Numbered from the stretch's first letter, positions 47,901-58,845 are shown. The stretch is DNA of 64,000 nucleotides from Liolophura sinensis (GCF_032854445.1 NC_088302.1:49754046-49818045), one strand, 5' to 3'. The notes: a model not told the origin generated them from the letters alone. Made by a program: numbers and translations.

Positions 47901-50900
47901 GTCCGGTCGTCTGGACATAGTCACCCACAGACTCCAGAATACTGGCCAAAACCACGACAGCGATCATGACGAAGTACGACAACTTTATAGACGGGGCTCC
48001 ATACTGACCTGCAGTAAAAATGATTGATTGATTGGTAGAGCTTGGTTTTACTTCGTTTTCCGCGTTGTGTTTTTGTCACGCCACAAAAGTTTTTCTTACA
48101 AATGCCATCAAACAAAGAGTGATGGATCGGGTCGACAAGTTTTGGTGTTGACCTCTAAATACTAATCGTGAAAACGAGGAAGTCAACACCATTTTGTGTA
48201 TGACCTTTTGTTAGAATGTAATATAACAGTTTTTTTTCATTCATTTACTTGGTTCTTGTTTAACATACTGAAGCATTTTCCACGTCTATGGTGTCGGTCA
48301 GTTTTATTGTTTAAGTAAATCGCAGTACCCAAATTCCAAATTTGACGTGATCTTCAACGACCGTTAGCGGCCATGTGAGCCTAGTCGAACTCTTATTGTC
48401 AAGAAGGCCTTACGTTTTCTCTTATCGACATTCAGGTTCACCGCAGCATTTCATGTTATCAAATGGTTTACCACCGACCTGGATATGGGACGGTAAATAC
48501 TGGAGCGTTCCGTACTGAATCGATGGCAAAATCTGTCCTGGCTTGATACTGCAGAACACTACTGTCATCCGGGAAAAGTCCACAGACGGTGAAGATATAG
48601 GAGATAACCCAACCAATGATCACAGAGAGTAACACCTGGAATAAGGTCAAACATCGGCATATCAGACATTAGTTAATGGAAAATATGTCATAGGAGAGTT
48701 TTGAGTTGAAGCTATTCTGTCGTTACAAGTAAAAACAGTTCAGTTGTGTGATGTAAAGTAAAGTGTGACTTGAGTAAAGTTTTAGGCAAACTTTTTTTTT
48801 TTACATTAACTTACCGATCATCTGTCTCACCCTGTTCCAGAGGCACAAATACACATATTTCCTTTAGGAACTTCTCAAGTTCACAAAAGTTCAGCTCCTC
48901 AATTTTCTCCGTTCGTCAATTTTGAATTACTTTTAGTGAAACTATGTTCAGAGGCACGTGTTTTAGTAAATGTGATAAAAAGTAGCTAACATTTTTGACA
49001 GGTCACATTATACAGCTGGACTTTTTCTAATTTTATCGATAAAACAGTTCGAACTCAAAACTTCACTATTGGTTCGTTGTGATTTAATAGCTTACGTCTC
49101 ACGTTTTTTATGATTTTTTAAACATAAGTTATATAACATACGTAATCCATTACAAATGTTATTTGTCGGACTGTTTGTGTTCCTTCATTGACCACCTTGT
49201 TTTGGTTCGGGAAAACAAATTGTATAACTGTACTTGTAATGTATGACAACAACAGAACTTTTCGTCTGGGGTTGAAATTTCTGGTTGCTCTTAACAAAAG
49301 GTGGGGAATATAAATTAATAGACGTCCATTTCCTTCCATAACTATGCTAGTTTCATGGGAAAATTTGGGGAAATTTATTTTTTTATTTGACTCGTGTTTA
49401 ATGCAATATATATGCTCAGAATAATTCATTTATATGAAGGCAGGCAGTCAGGTTTATGGGTAGACAGGACAGGTGATAAATTGTAAAAAAATTAATTAAT
49501 TTCATGTGAAATCTCCAAGACGAAGATGCTGTTTCACAGTTGCTTTAATAGTACGATAATATTAGCAATAAAATTGCGTGTGGAGTGTACATGGACAAAT
49601 AAATCAAGTACTTGCCGGGAATAGTTCAAACAACGGAAAGGGCACAAATTTGAATCCACCTCGCCTGCTCCATGTGGGCATTGGTACGTTATACCTGTTC
49701 ACGTACTGAGATATAATGATGATGATGACGATGTTTCTGTGAAGAGAGGGATAGTAGGCTATATATAGAACTAAAAAAATATATGGCCTATTTACCGTTC
49801 AAAAGCAGCATATTTCTTGTTGCTTATACGGAAACATGGTCGTCACATGACCTGTAATACAGCCAGTCAGATTTTTTATACGCCTGCATCTAGACAATCG
49901 ATTGTTTGTATGACCAAGTTTCATCGGCTGCAATCCCATTCAATTTGCCTCTGCGCTTTACAGTTCATGCATATGGACGATAAGCCCGTCAAATGACTAC
50001 TGCTCCCATAATATCCCTAGTTTATCATTTGATTGCGCTTGTCTGTTTTGTTTATGTATTTGTAAACATTATACTGCTTTTGTGTCCCACAATTATTTGA
50101 TATATACAAACATAATTAGACTTATTGCTATTTTTTCCTTTAATACTTCAATGCTATCAATATAATCAACATATGAAAGTCATCATGCCACATTTTATTT
50201 ATTTATTTATTTTACTGGTGTTTTATGCCGTACTCAAGAATATTTCACGTATACGATGATTGCTGGTAGACCTCCCCACGTTCCGGAGAGGAAACCAGCA
50301 TGAGTTGGACTTGAACTCACAGCAACCGCACTGGTGATAGGCTCCGAGGTCATTGCGCCGTGTTGGCGTGCTAACTCCCTCGGACACGGAGGTCCCTGCT
50401 GCCATATTTTAAATAACATCAGTGAAAAGACGCGAACTGTAAAGACCTCAAGATATTTCCTGTGATAAACATTGTATGAGTTTGATAATCTCTACAGGAC
50501 TATGTATTTTTTGTCCAAAAACTAAGTTAGGACATTCGAAACATTTATGACCATTTTGGTTTGGAATCCGGTCATAAGGGTCATTAGTGGGTCTAAGTTC
50601 AACCTAGGAAGAGCATACCGAGGACAGCTTGCTGAGCGGATTCATGCCATTTCATTTGGATATGTGAATTTAAATTTGAACAGTGCAGAGAGTGACATGC
50701 AATAAAATAACGACTTTCTTGAATGAATAATATCGGTTGAGCACATTGTTGACTGTGTACATGTGTGATCCATTCCACAAAATGTTTTTTAACCCTTGCA
50801 AGATGTGGGTCATCGTAATCATGTCAGATATACTCCTTTTCCCAGGTCTTTCCAAAATGGTTGTCTTTCATCAGAAAAACCCCAAGCAAAAAAATGATTG

Positions 50901-53900
50901 CAACAGACACATAAATATAAGCGTCAAGTCCGACATTCATATACCATTCGTAGTCCGTAAAGGGTGTTCGATAATCGCAAGATCCATTTCCAAAACAACG
51001 TTTAACACAAACTCCCAAAGACAAAGATATGTAAGAAACTATACAAATGAGAAATAAAGCCGGTAACACACAAGAGAGAAGCGGTCATCAGTTTTCAATG
51101 ATGTCGGGCAGACAATGAATATTCCAGGCATGAATTCCATATCAAAGTTCAAATTCGTAAAACATTCTCATTCAATGAATGTGGAATACAGTTGGAATAG
51201 AGAAGGGACAAAATAGTGGAGATCAGCACACAGGGACCAGTTAACCATCTACTATCAGGGTATCGCAATGACGAATAACACAGAAACTGTGTTGTTGTCC
51301 TAGTTTCATGAAGTACATGTACATGTAAATTCCTGGTATGGAATATGTGCCGCCGGTGAGAGTAAGAAACGTGACTGTGTTAATAATCAACGACTCAATA
51401 ATCAATTTGTCATGCACGCAATGGTAAAGAATTAATGCGATGTCTTACAAACACGACATTCCCCAGTGGATCTCAGCGACAACAGAGATTAAACTCTGAA
51501 TGGAAAGTCCCAGGAGCAGAATGAGACACGTGATGGAGATTGGTCCCATGGCCCTCAGCAACAACCCGCCCAGGCCGAATGCACCAATCACGATCTGCAA
51601 ACCGGAAGCCGCCATGAGAGAGCCTTGGATCTGTGGATGAAGTATTGAGAACAAACTGTTTCATTTATTCTATTGTTGTTTAGCGCCATGTTCCAAAAAT
51701 ATTTAACTTATACAATGTCTGCAAGAAACAGGGGAAGCCGGAAAGAAAGAAAGGAAACCGTTTAACGACGAAATTTCCCACGTATATCGTCAGATATGCA
51801 CACTATGTTGGTGGAAGACAAGTGTTCCTCGTTGAACGTCAGACACCATAAACGGTTACAGTAGCGTCGCTTACCACTTAATGTTACCAAGATCTTTAGG
51901 GTGAGAGCGGTAATCCACAGTTCTTGAAAGCACTATTCAAAATCGAACAATTTTTTCCCACTTGGCCACCACCTGCCCCATGCAGGACAAACTGACGACT
52001 GTCTACAGAATGACATTACATAACGCCATAAAATTCAGCTATCCACCACTTCGCTAAAAGTGTCTGCAGTCTAACCCTTTGTTGCCTGCTTTAAATGCTG
52101 GACCTCTGGTTTAAACACAGCTTCATCATTTGTTTATTTATTCAATTAATCACAAACTCTCATTAGTAAGGCAACAATGATCATAAGATCTTGAGACAAA
52201 ATATCACAGAAATAGTGTCAAAACAGAAGCGATCAGTAATTCAAAATGTCGATTAGAGGTTCACTGTTTATATGTTTATTGGGTTGGAGTACCCTCGGTA
52301 ATCCACTGGCCTGTGGCAATTTACTGACCATTTTTCTCACATATGACGTTTTTACCCTCGGAAAGAGAGCTCACATTGGTGGGTGGCAAGTACTCTACAA
52401 GAAACTTCATGTGAGTCCAGCTTTGAACACGTTAAAATTGAAGGACAAGCATCTGAACTGCGAGGCCATCATCAGTTCTTTTTGTGTGTCCAGATACAAG
52501 TTTACACATGGCATTTTTACACTTATACGATAAACATAGACTGAATTCGCGATTTATATGTCAACAATTTGTTTGTTGCAGATGCATGAGGACATTTTAA
52601 CATACATACCTTGTTCCACTGCGTCAGCCAAGGTTGCTCGCGTGATTGAGATATCGTACCATTGGTTAACAAAGATGAGTTAAAGTCTGTGAGAAGAGAA
52701 AAAATTTGAGTTTTCCATGTGATTAATATAATTAGCACTTCGTCCCCTGACGAGTAAACATCCCTGCTGCGTTAACAACAATGTTGTACTGTATAACTGT
52801 ATTGTTGCTTGACAGAGAAGTAATGGAAAAGAACAGAGTTTGAAGTTTCAGGCATGTCTTGTGACTGCTTTAAACAGAACATGGTTAAGAAACGCTACAA
52901 CACTCACAATAGTCCGATTACTGCATGAAACAAAAAGCGCCTGAGTCGCCTAAAGGACACAGAAACCGAAAAGTTATTTTCTTTCCCTACATCTTCAGAA
53001 ATCGGAAGGGGTTAATACCTAGTGGGTTAGTTCTAACGGCTTACCTGTGATTTCAGACTGGCATCCCCAAGCAGGTTCTGTGGCGGCGTTCATATAGGGC
53101 AGGGTGAAGAGGATGGATGGGCCTTGGAACACGGGCAATCTTTTGGTTTTGGGATTGAAGTAAAAGTAATATTTTCAACAATAAAATAACATTTTTCTGT
53201 TGTGTATTAACAAAACGGTCTCCAGAACAGCTGCTTCTTTCAGCAATGAAACATGAATCTTCTAGAACCTCAGCCAGGATTTAGATAATTAGTCTTTTTG
53301 GTTAAGTAATATTATGCAAAGTCAAAGGCCCGGTTTGAGATTTAATATCAGATTTAACGTTGAGCTAAGACTTCAGTTTTGCACTTAGTTTAAAACACAT
53401 TGTGTACCAGTGTGTTAAATATGAACTGAAACTGCTGCTGTTATACTTTGACTCTGGAGGGATGCTGAATTATGCTAAATTTTAAATATATAATATGGCT
53501 TAATACCAGTATTAGCTAATGCACTTTCGAACATCTGGGCCTAGAAGTGGATCAAAGCCGGGAAGGCGAGGCCAATAAACACAGGTTACAAGACCAAAGT
53601 CAGGAAGTAATTCAAAACTGGTAAGGTGAAGATAGTCGGCACACAGAGAGTGTTGCCAAAGTCATATGTGGATCAAAACTTGTAAGCTGAAGATAATCGA
53701 CATGCAAGGAGAGTGTCCAAATCCAGGAAGGGGACGGAAGACTGAGACCGTTGTCAAGAAGCTGACCTCGTTATGATGGTGAAGGTAATGGAGGCACAGA
53801 AATTGAGAATAAAAAAAGGTCAGGAAGGTCAGCTAAGTAAATTCCACCCAAACAGCCAAAGATCTCAACGAAAATTCATATAAGTTCCACCCAAGCAGCA

Positions 53901-56900
53901 AGTGATCTCTAAGGAACCTTACGTAATTTCAGTCCAAAGCAGCAAGTGATCTCTAAGGAGGTGCATGTAGTCTATGTATCAAAACAGACATTGGCATACC
54001 AGCCGTCAACTATTAAGGACGTCCCAGGTCAATAATTGCAAGGCCGATTCCCAAAACGACATATAACACAAACCACCAAAGAACTAAGAATGTATGTAAT
54101 GTACGAAAATAGGACGGAATCATGCAAAGGGAAACAGTCAACAGTTTTCAATGATGTTGGAAAGACGCCAGGTATGTTCTAGGCGACTGAGTGAAATCAG
54201 TATTCAAATCATGTATGTAACAAAATATGTATCTCAGTTCTCCCTAAAGCAGCAAGTGATCTCTATAAGGAGCTGCAAGTAAGTTCTACCCAAAGCAGCA
54301 AGTGATCGCTATAAGGAGCTGCAAGTAAGTTCTATCCAAAGCAGCAAGTGATCGCTATAAGGAGCTGCAAGTAAGTTCTACCCAAAGCAGCAAGTGATCT
54401 CTATAAGGAGCTGCAAGTAAGTTCTACCCAAAGCAACAAGTGATCTTTATAAGGAGCTGCAAGTAAGTTCTACCCAAAGCAGCAAGTGATCTTTATAAGG
54501 AGCTGCAAGTAAGTTCTACCCAAAGCAGCAAGTGATCTCTATAAGGAGCTGCAAGTAAGTTCTACCCATGAAGCAAGTGATCTCTATAAGGAGCTGCAAG
54601 TAAGTTCTACCCATGAAGCAAGTGATCTCTATAAGGAGCTGCATGTAAGTTCTACCCAAAGCAGCAAGTGATCTCTAAGGAGCTGCAAGTGAGTTCTACA
54701 AATGCAGCAAGTGATCTCTAAGGAGCTGCAAGTAGGTTCTAGCCATGCAGCAAGTGATCTCTGAGGAACGCCATGTTAGCTCCACTCAAGCAGCCTCGGC
54801 TGTGCTATCGGCCGTTTTAGTGCCACCAAAGCCCAAAAACAGAGTTGATGCGGAATTGAGAACATTCCCTGTTCATACAAAGGCATACATCTTAACCACT
54901 CGGCCAATACCCGCACGCTTAGAATAACAAATAGCATATACATGTACATACAAACCTTACACCGAGGGATGTTTGCAGAATCGTGCAGATGCCTGACATT
55001 ACAGATGTGGTGGAGTACAGAGACGCCGCAAATTCTTGATCCGAACAAATGAACTTCGACACAATAACAGCCATATTTACACATGAGAAGATGTTAGTCA
55101 TTGCAATCTACCAACAAAGAAAATGTGATAACAAATATAAATGATCAGTATTTTTTCGAGTAAGAAAAGGTTTTCATGTACCACTCTTTCCCACTCAAGC
55201 CAATGACATGTAGTTGAATATACTTACAATGAATAATTCCATCAAAGAAAAGGTTAGACATGGTTTGTTTGATGTCAAAGTCTGCACGCTTTGTAAAAAT
55301 ATGGACGGTCATAAAGAAATTAGGCCACTGCGATATGCTTTCTCAACAACTTTGGATACATTTCTGCTAGCACTATGACTTTATTTCATTCGAGACTTAC
55401 TTAAAAAAGAATCAAAACAAAATTTTAAAAACCTACCTGAAAACCAAACATAGTGGCCAGGTGTATGGGTGGGTTGTCTGGCACGTCATAGTAGAGGCCC
55501 GAAGGTTTAATTTGAGTCGATGCAGATCTATCATACAGTTGACGTTTGACCTTACTTTTATCCGGAGCTGTCTTACTGCCATTTGCATGTGTACTTCCGT
55601 CGTTCCGGTTCTCGTTGTCAGTATACTCTGGCACATCCGGGGGAACACCCTTGCCTTCTGTCCCAGTTTCTCCCTGTACCATAACCGTAATAATGATTGA
55701 ATAAAAATAATTTTATTTTGTACAAACATTGTGAAAATTAAAGATTTTTCTCTTGGTGAGTAAAAATGGCTTAAGCCGTTTTTTTCCAAGTTGGTAAACC
55801 TACGGTCGTCACGTCAACGGTGATAGCTATCAAAGCATCAATGTGGCGTGGGAGTCCGCATGGATGGAACATGACATGTTTCTAGTAAGTTCAACGATAA
55901 CGTCAATTCCTAAAGTTTCCAACCATTGACCGAAAATCTTTATAATGATATTAAGAGTTAAGATGTTAAGATGTATAAAATATGCTTCAAAAATAAATGT
56001 ATTTTTTGGCATAATTTTCTTCGTTAAAAAGTTCCCTTTCATGTTTTCTTTAAGTCACCTAAGGCTCTGTATCAATGTTAGATTTCCTCGGGCTATAGAA
56101 GAGAATTTCATTTCGAAAAAAGTATAGTTTTCCGAGCTGAGGATGCAGTATATTACTAAGGTGTTTAACGCTTCTTTCAAAACACAGAGAACGCGTTGTT
56201 CTGGATATGTACACCAGGTATATCATAATATCCTAAAACAGGCACCTCACTGCCTTGGCGTTCAGCATGAGGGTGTAGATCAAGTACTTGTCAGGCATCC
56301 AGTCTGGTGACATCGGCATGTGTTTCAGTGAGGCCGCACCATAATGCATGTCAGCATATAGAGAACGGTTTGCTGCATGTAATACAGCAGGCACTAAAGC
56401 AGTAAGTGTCGCACTTCTGGCAAATTTTCCGTGAAATTTTAAACGGAAAGCTATTTGCTAATGTATATGTACCCTGGATTCAGCATCACAGATTTAGGAG
56501 CAAATATTCGGTTTCTAAACATGATCTTAATGTTCCATGTAGGAACCTACATAATTTTGCCCAACTTCATCTTATTCATGCCAGCGTTTGGTTTTACACG
56601 TTCGAAACATATACTTCAAATACTTATATTACACTGATCAAATTCGAATGTTTGATCCTGTCAGTCTGTGACTTGACGGCACATTTTCCCTTTTTCAAGC
56701 CAATCCCGACATAGCTGTAGCGACAGAGACATCATCGTGTCACCCTTAGTTACGTCAGTTAGGTTATTTAGCCAAATTCTCGATTATTTCTCAATTATTT
56801 CGTTGAATTGACGTCCTGACAGTTGAATACTTATAGAAAACTTTTGATATTTGTCCCTCATTTAAAAAAATCTTCTCAGAGGATTGCAATACCGTCTTGT

Positions 56901-57260
56901 AACCGCTTTCTTGTCAGCAAAGTTGACAGCATGATTAAATGAACATGTGTAATACATGCATAAAGAAGAATGTAACTATTAACAGTTACAAGTGAAAATT
57001 GAAAAATACTCCGAATAGTAGTCAGTCTAATTTAAATAAAAGAAACGCGATAACCATAACAGCGACTTATTTCTCTATATCGGCTTGTCATATTAATACA
57101 TATTCAGAAGAATGCCAGACAAGTTATAGCACCAGGATTAATGTTTGCTATAATGCATAATTATCGAGCTTCCCTTAACTTATTAAACAAAGATCAGCAT
57201 TTTTTTGTCTGATGGAAGAACATGATAATTGCCATGATCACTTACTCTCTCCCTCTGCAT
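44674..57260 (-). CDS. SLC23 family (nucleobase-ascorbate) transporter, paralogue B
   Basis: Tandem paralogue of A, same strand. Exons: 57246-57260, 55437-55673, 54956-55107, 53045-53139, 52610-52686, 51449-51630, 49616-49736, 48479-48635, 47755-48008, 46070-46343, 45376-45471 and 44674-44921. They total 1908 nt, 635 residues plus TAG. Seven exon lengths (2, 3, 6, 7, 9, 10, 11) equal those of A and all phases agree, which argues for gene duplication after intron gain. It has ESVGDY (371-376), PPPHAINRG, and a signature region NTIGMIGITK (421-430) in which the family's P/Q/E-N is again missing; QI stands where QH is usual (84-85). The glycosylation loop has NSS and NGT. It lacks A's insertion in exon 8. 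Intron 7 starts with GC, not GT. Transport substrate unknown; exon 1 tentative. Confidence 0.92.
45376..45471 (-). CDS. SLC23-B exon 11: last membrane segment
   Basis: 96 nt, acceptor accacag, donor CCAG|gtatgt. SEELDQTITAFLGMPLVVGV then IVAMFLDVTIPG. Confidence 0.92.
46070..46343 (-). CDS. SLC23-B exon 10
   Basis: 274 nt, acceptor cttatctag, donor AACAG|gtgtgc. VASRRVFNIAGLIMILMGV, KLGAVFVAIPKPVLVGPIF, LSNLKAVDLWSSRSQGV and PTWLQQHPGTFKTG; nearly the same as A. Confidence 0.95.
47240..47620. repeat. Dispersed repeat family R2, copy 5, split by a SINE
   Basis: gagtaaaagcagagcagtga, cgacagtatgat and cagtcggggttttac precede the SINE; ggggttttattctagctgtc and catgtaaaatcatg follow it, continuing R2. 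The SINE occupies 47,306-47,582. Confidence 0.75.
47306..47582 (-). mobile_element. tRNA-SINE, near full length, nested in R2
   Basis: Reverse copy with the tRNA-like head (gcgtgctaaccaactcggcc), central domain (gcccgggcaaacccacgatc) and 3' domain (ggccgtactcaagtatgttt). Flanking ggggtttta at 47,306 and 47,574 looks like the target-site duplication. In the SLC23-B intron between exons 9 and 10. Confidence 0.88.
47755..48008 (-). CDS. SLC23-B exon 9: TM8 and NAT signature
   Basis: 254 nt, acceptor actgcag, donor CCAAG|gtaaat. SILESVGDYVQTT, VPPPHAINRG, EGLGSFLSGAMGAGHATTS and YSNTIGMIGITK. The normally invariant Asn of the signature is Thr. Confidence 0.95.
48479..48635 (-). CDS. SLC23-B exon 8
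   Basis: 157 nt, acceptor attccag, donor CCAG|gtcggt. VLLSVIIGWVISYIFTVCGL, FPDDSSVLQYQARTDFAID, SVRNAPVFTVPYP; loop length equals that of human SVCT1, so the longer loop in A is the derived state. Confidence 0.93.
49616..49736 (-). CDS. SLC23-B exon 7, GC donor
   Basis: 121 nt, acceptor cttcacag. Encodes NIVIIIIISQYVNRYNVPMP and WSRRGGFKFVPFPLFELFP. The exon ends TTC CCG and is followed by gcaagtac, so the intron must start with GC. A has CCA|gtaagt at the same place. Confidence 0.92.
50193..50402 (-). mobile_element. SINE copy with internal deletion
   Basis: Reverse copy keeping the tail, 3' domain (tttatgccgtactcaagaat) and tRNA-like head (gcgtgctaactccctcgga), but jumping from cgtatacgatg to attgctggtagacct. 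The central GC-rich domain is missing. Confidence 0.85.
50824..51069 (-). other. Conserved intronic open segment, possible nested exon
   Basis: In SLC23-B intron 6. The reverse strand is open for about 80 codons with two hydrophobic stretches (FLICIVSYISLSLGVCV and YIYVSVAIIFLLGVFL) and an inner CFGNGSCDYRT. A diverged copy at 54,000-54,190 aligns in the same frame (CRFGNRPCNY, then stop). I do not recognise the family. It could be an exon of a small membrane protein nested in the intron, or just a repeat. Confidence 0.35.
51449..51630 (-). CDS. SLC23-B exon 6
   Basis: 182 nt, acceptor catccacag, donor TT|gtaag (phase 2). IQGSLMAASGLQIVIGAFG, GGLLLRAMGPISITCLILLL, EIHWGMSC: collinear with A. 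Confidence 0.93.
51662..51742 (-). mobile_element. SINE 3' remnant
   Basis: gttgtttagcgccatgttcc, aaaaatatttaacttataca, then aaacaggggaagccgg: a weak match to the 3' and central domains of the main SINE. Confidence 0.4.
52610..52686 (-). CDS. SLC23-B exon 5: extracellular loop
   Basis: 77 nt, acceptor tctcacag, donor AAG|gtatgt. (D)FNSSLLTNGTISQSREQPW then LTQWNK; sequons NSS and NGT. Diverged from A, as expected of an extracellular loop. Confidence 0.85.
53045..53139 (-). CDS. SLC23-B exon 4
   Basis: 95 nt, acceptor aaccaaaag, donor CACAG|gtaag. LPVFQGPSILFTLPYMNAAT then PAWGCQSEIT; one codon shorter than in A. Confidence 0.88.
53325..53545. repeat. Dispersed repeat R3, copy 1
   Basis: cccggtttgagatttaatat, gagctaagacttcagttttg and ttaaatatgaactgaaactg resemble 59,500-59,665 in the same order. 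Non-coding. Confidence 0.5.
53560..53960. repeat. Degenerate tandem repeat region
   Basis: Loose repeats of gtggatcaaa.c.ggtaaggtgaagataatcg type, passing near 53,870 into early units of the 46-bp array. Confidence 0.5.
54000..54190 (-). pseudogene. Diverged copy of the intronic segment at 50,824
   Basis: Matches 50,930-51,130 over about 190 bp (shared cagttttcaatgatgt, acacaaac.cccaaag). In the aligned frame it has at least two stops. Lies in the SLC23-B intron between exons 3 and 4. Confidence 0.4.
54225..54775. repeat. 46-bp minisatellite in SLC23-B intron (about 12 copies)
   Basis: Unit gcagcaagtgatctctataa, ggagctgcaagtaagttcta, cccaaa; measured 46 nt. Late units lose tata or read cccatgaa. 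In the intron between exons 3 and 4, ending about 180 bp from exon 3. Confidence 0.95.
54778..54920 (-). mobile_element. Second tRNA-derived SINE-like element, copy 2
   Basis: On the - strand: ggtattggccgagtggttaa (a textbook Leu/Ser-tRNA-type A box) and, further on, gggaatgttctcaattcc and gggctttggtggcac. Shares the latter parts with 39,306-39,560. No intact tRNA fold expected. Confidence 0.6.
54956..55107 (-). CDS. SLC23-B exon 3: TM1-TM2
   Basis: 152 nt, acceptor gttggtag, donor GTAAG|gtttgt. IAMTNIFSCVNMAVIVSKF, CSDQEFAASLYSTTSVMSG, TILQTSLGVR: about three quarters identical to A. Confidence 0.9.
55437..55673 (-). CDS. SLC23-B exon 2: hydrophilic N-terminus into TM1
   Basis: 237 nt as in A, acceptor atggtacag, donor CAG|gtaggt. 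Acidic, Asn/Ser-rich start (GETGTEGKGVPP), then KPSGLYYDVPDNPPIHLATM and FGFQ, near-identical to A at its end. Confidence 0.87.
57246..57260 (-). CDS. SLC23-B exon 1, candidate start (MQRER)
   Basis: Five codons from ATG to a consensus AGA|gtaagt donor, phase 0, matching exon 2. An alternative start is an ATG six bases upstream of the exon 2 acceptor junction (MVQ...), which would need no exon 1. Confidence 0.4.
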
Positions 57261-58605
57261 TGCTCCGTCTCTCGTAATATATAGAACGAATCTGACAGAA
57301 GGAGTCATCTTCACTGGGTATAGGAAAACCTGCGTGCCATGGAATATAGATCCAGAATTATGTCAGAAAAGCACGTTTACTGTCGTGTGTACATCACCAA
57401 TTATGAATACATTATGCTGGTATTATTCTCAGAGATGTCCAGTGACTACACACTGTCCCAGATTAGTTTAACGGGCTTCACGTACGTTCTCCATCAACAA
57501 GTATTTGTGACCGTGTCTTGGATTAAAATGTCGCCGAATCTGGACACCTAGGGTTAAAGAACTATCAGAACAAAAGTCAAGGCACCAGCAATATAAACGC
57601 TATGATATTAGAAGTTTGGTGAGAAAATGGCCATTATGAGCCGGTTATCGACCTTAGGCCTGAGCTCTCTATTATACTCCTACTATAAAATGACTTTGGC
57701 CCAACCAATCAAAACTGGAAATAGCCATCTTGAATTGTTGGGTGAAACATGTTTTTATTGGCCAACTTGGCTGACCTGATATAAGCCAACAAATATGACA
57801 AGGTTGTCTGCACACCGTTCATACTGTTGAAGTTGTTATTTCACGGAAAGGTACAGACTTTACAAGTGGTCATAGAAAAAGAAGTAGATTGTCAAATTAC
57901 ATGACATGCTTTAAGGTTGGAATATCACTGTAAAATAAATCAGTGAAAGTTTTAAATTTTGTTTTACATCTGTATTATTGCGTTGTATTCTGACTGATTT
58001 ATTTTAAGTCCACGTTTCTGGGAAGACAAGAAACGCCAAAAAATATGCTGCAATATAGATTCTATCTCTTCTCGAATAAATCTTCTTCCACAGTTTCACG
58101 CATGGAAATGCCATGATTCGATAATATAGAAACATAACGTACAAAGTTTACAATAATCTTTGACCGATGAATTAAGTGAACTTACTGACACCTTTCATCC
58201 ACAAAATATAGAAATGCTCACGAACGCAGCCACCGGTCACAGAAGTCTTCTAACATATTGAATTGATTGACTCTATCGGGCCTTGACCCGAGTTTGTTAA
58301 ACATATGTATGCTCAGACTTAATTGAAGCCTCTTACTCAACAAATAAAGATCATTTTAGCGCCCACTTCAGCATGAAAAATGATCAAGTTAGGTCCGTGG
58401 ATTACCCAGATACGTATAGACATACGTTTCAGAGTATTAAAATACGTTCTCTGAGACACAAACATATCTATACATGCAGTACTGATTCAATGCATCTACT
58501 GATTCAATGGATATAATATCGCATCACAACTGTCAGATATGAGACCGAGAATTAACTGAGGAGAGCACGGACTATGAAAGACTACAGCATATGGAGAAAA
58601 GGAAG
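57261..58605. other. Upstream region of SLC23-B
   Basis: A/T-rich, no exon or repeat recognised. Would contain the SLC23-B promoter if exon 1 is right; no clear TATA or initiator could be singled out. Confidence 0.4.
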
Positions 58606-58609
58606 AGCA

Positions 58610-58845
58610 GCTGGTGTAATGTATAGTTGACATTGGTTTACACGTAACCGGTGAAATGCAGCCTTTTGACAATTTACCTCTGGGTTTTATTCGAACTGCT
58701 CATTTAAATGTTTAAATCGTAGCAAATCACACGCCCCCTAATATCATGGTTTAAGCAGAAGTGTAAGTGTATACAATGTAGTTAATTGATCAAACGTCAC
58801 TGGTCTAGAATTACTGAAAGCGCTGCGTTGTCATCACATTAATTA
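58610..58845. repeat. Dispersed repeat family R2, copy 6
   Basis: acacgtaaccggtgaaatgc, agccttttgacaatttacct, aatcacacgccccctaatat, catggtttaagcagaagtgt and cgtcactggtctagaattac. A SINE is inserted at its end; R2-like sequence (catcacgtttaat) resumes after it, and a further partial R2 follows at 59,213-59,290. Confidence 0.8.

Noticed and set aside
52246-52533. 95-codon open frame with a signal-like start inside SLC23-B
   Set aside because: Antisense to the gene, no family match, no homologue in paralogue A.
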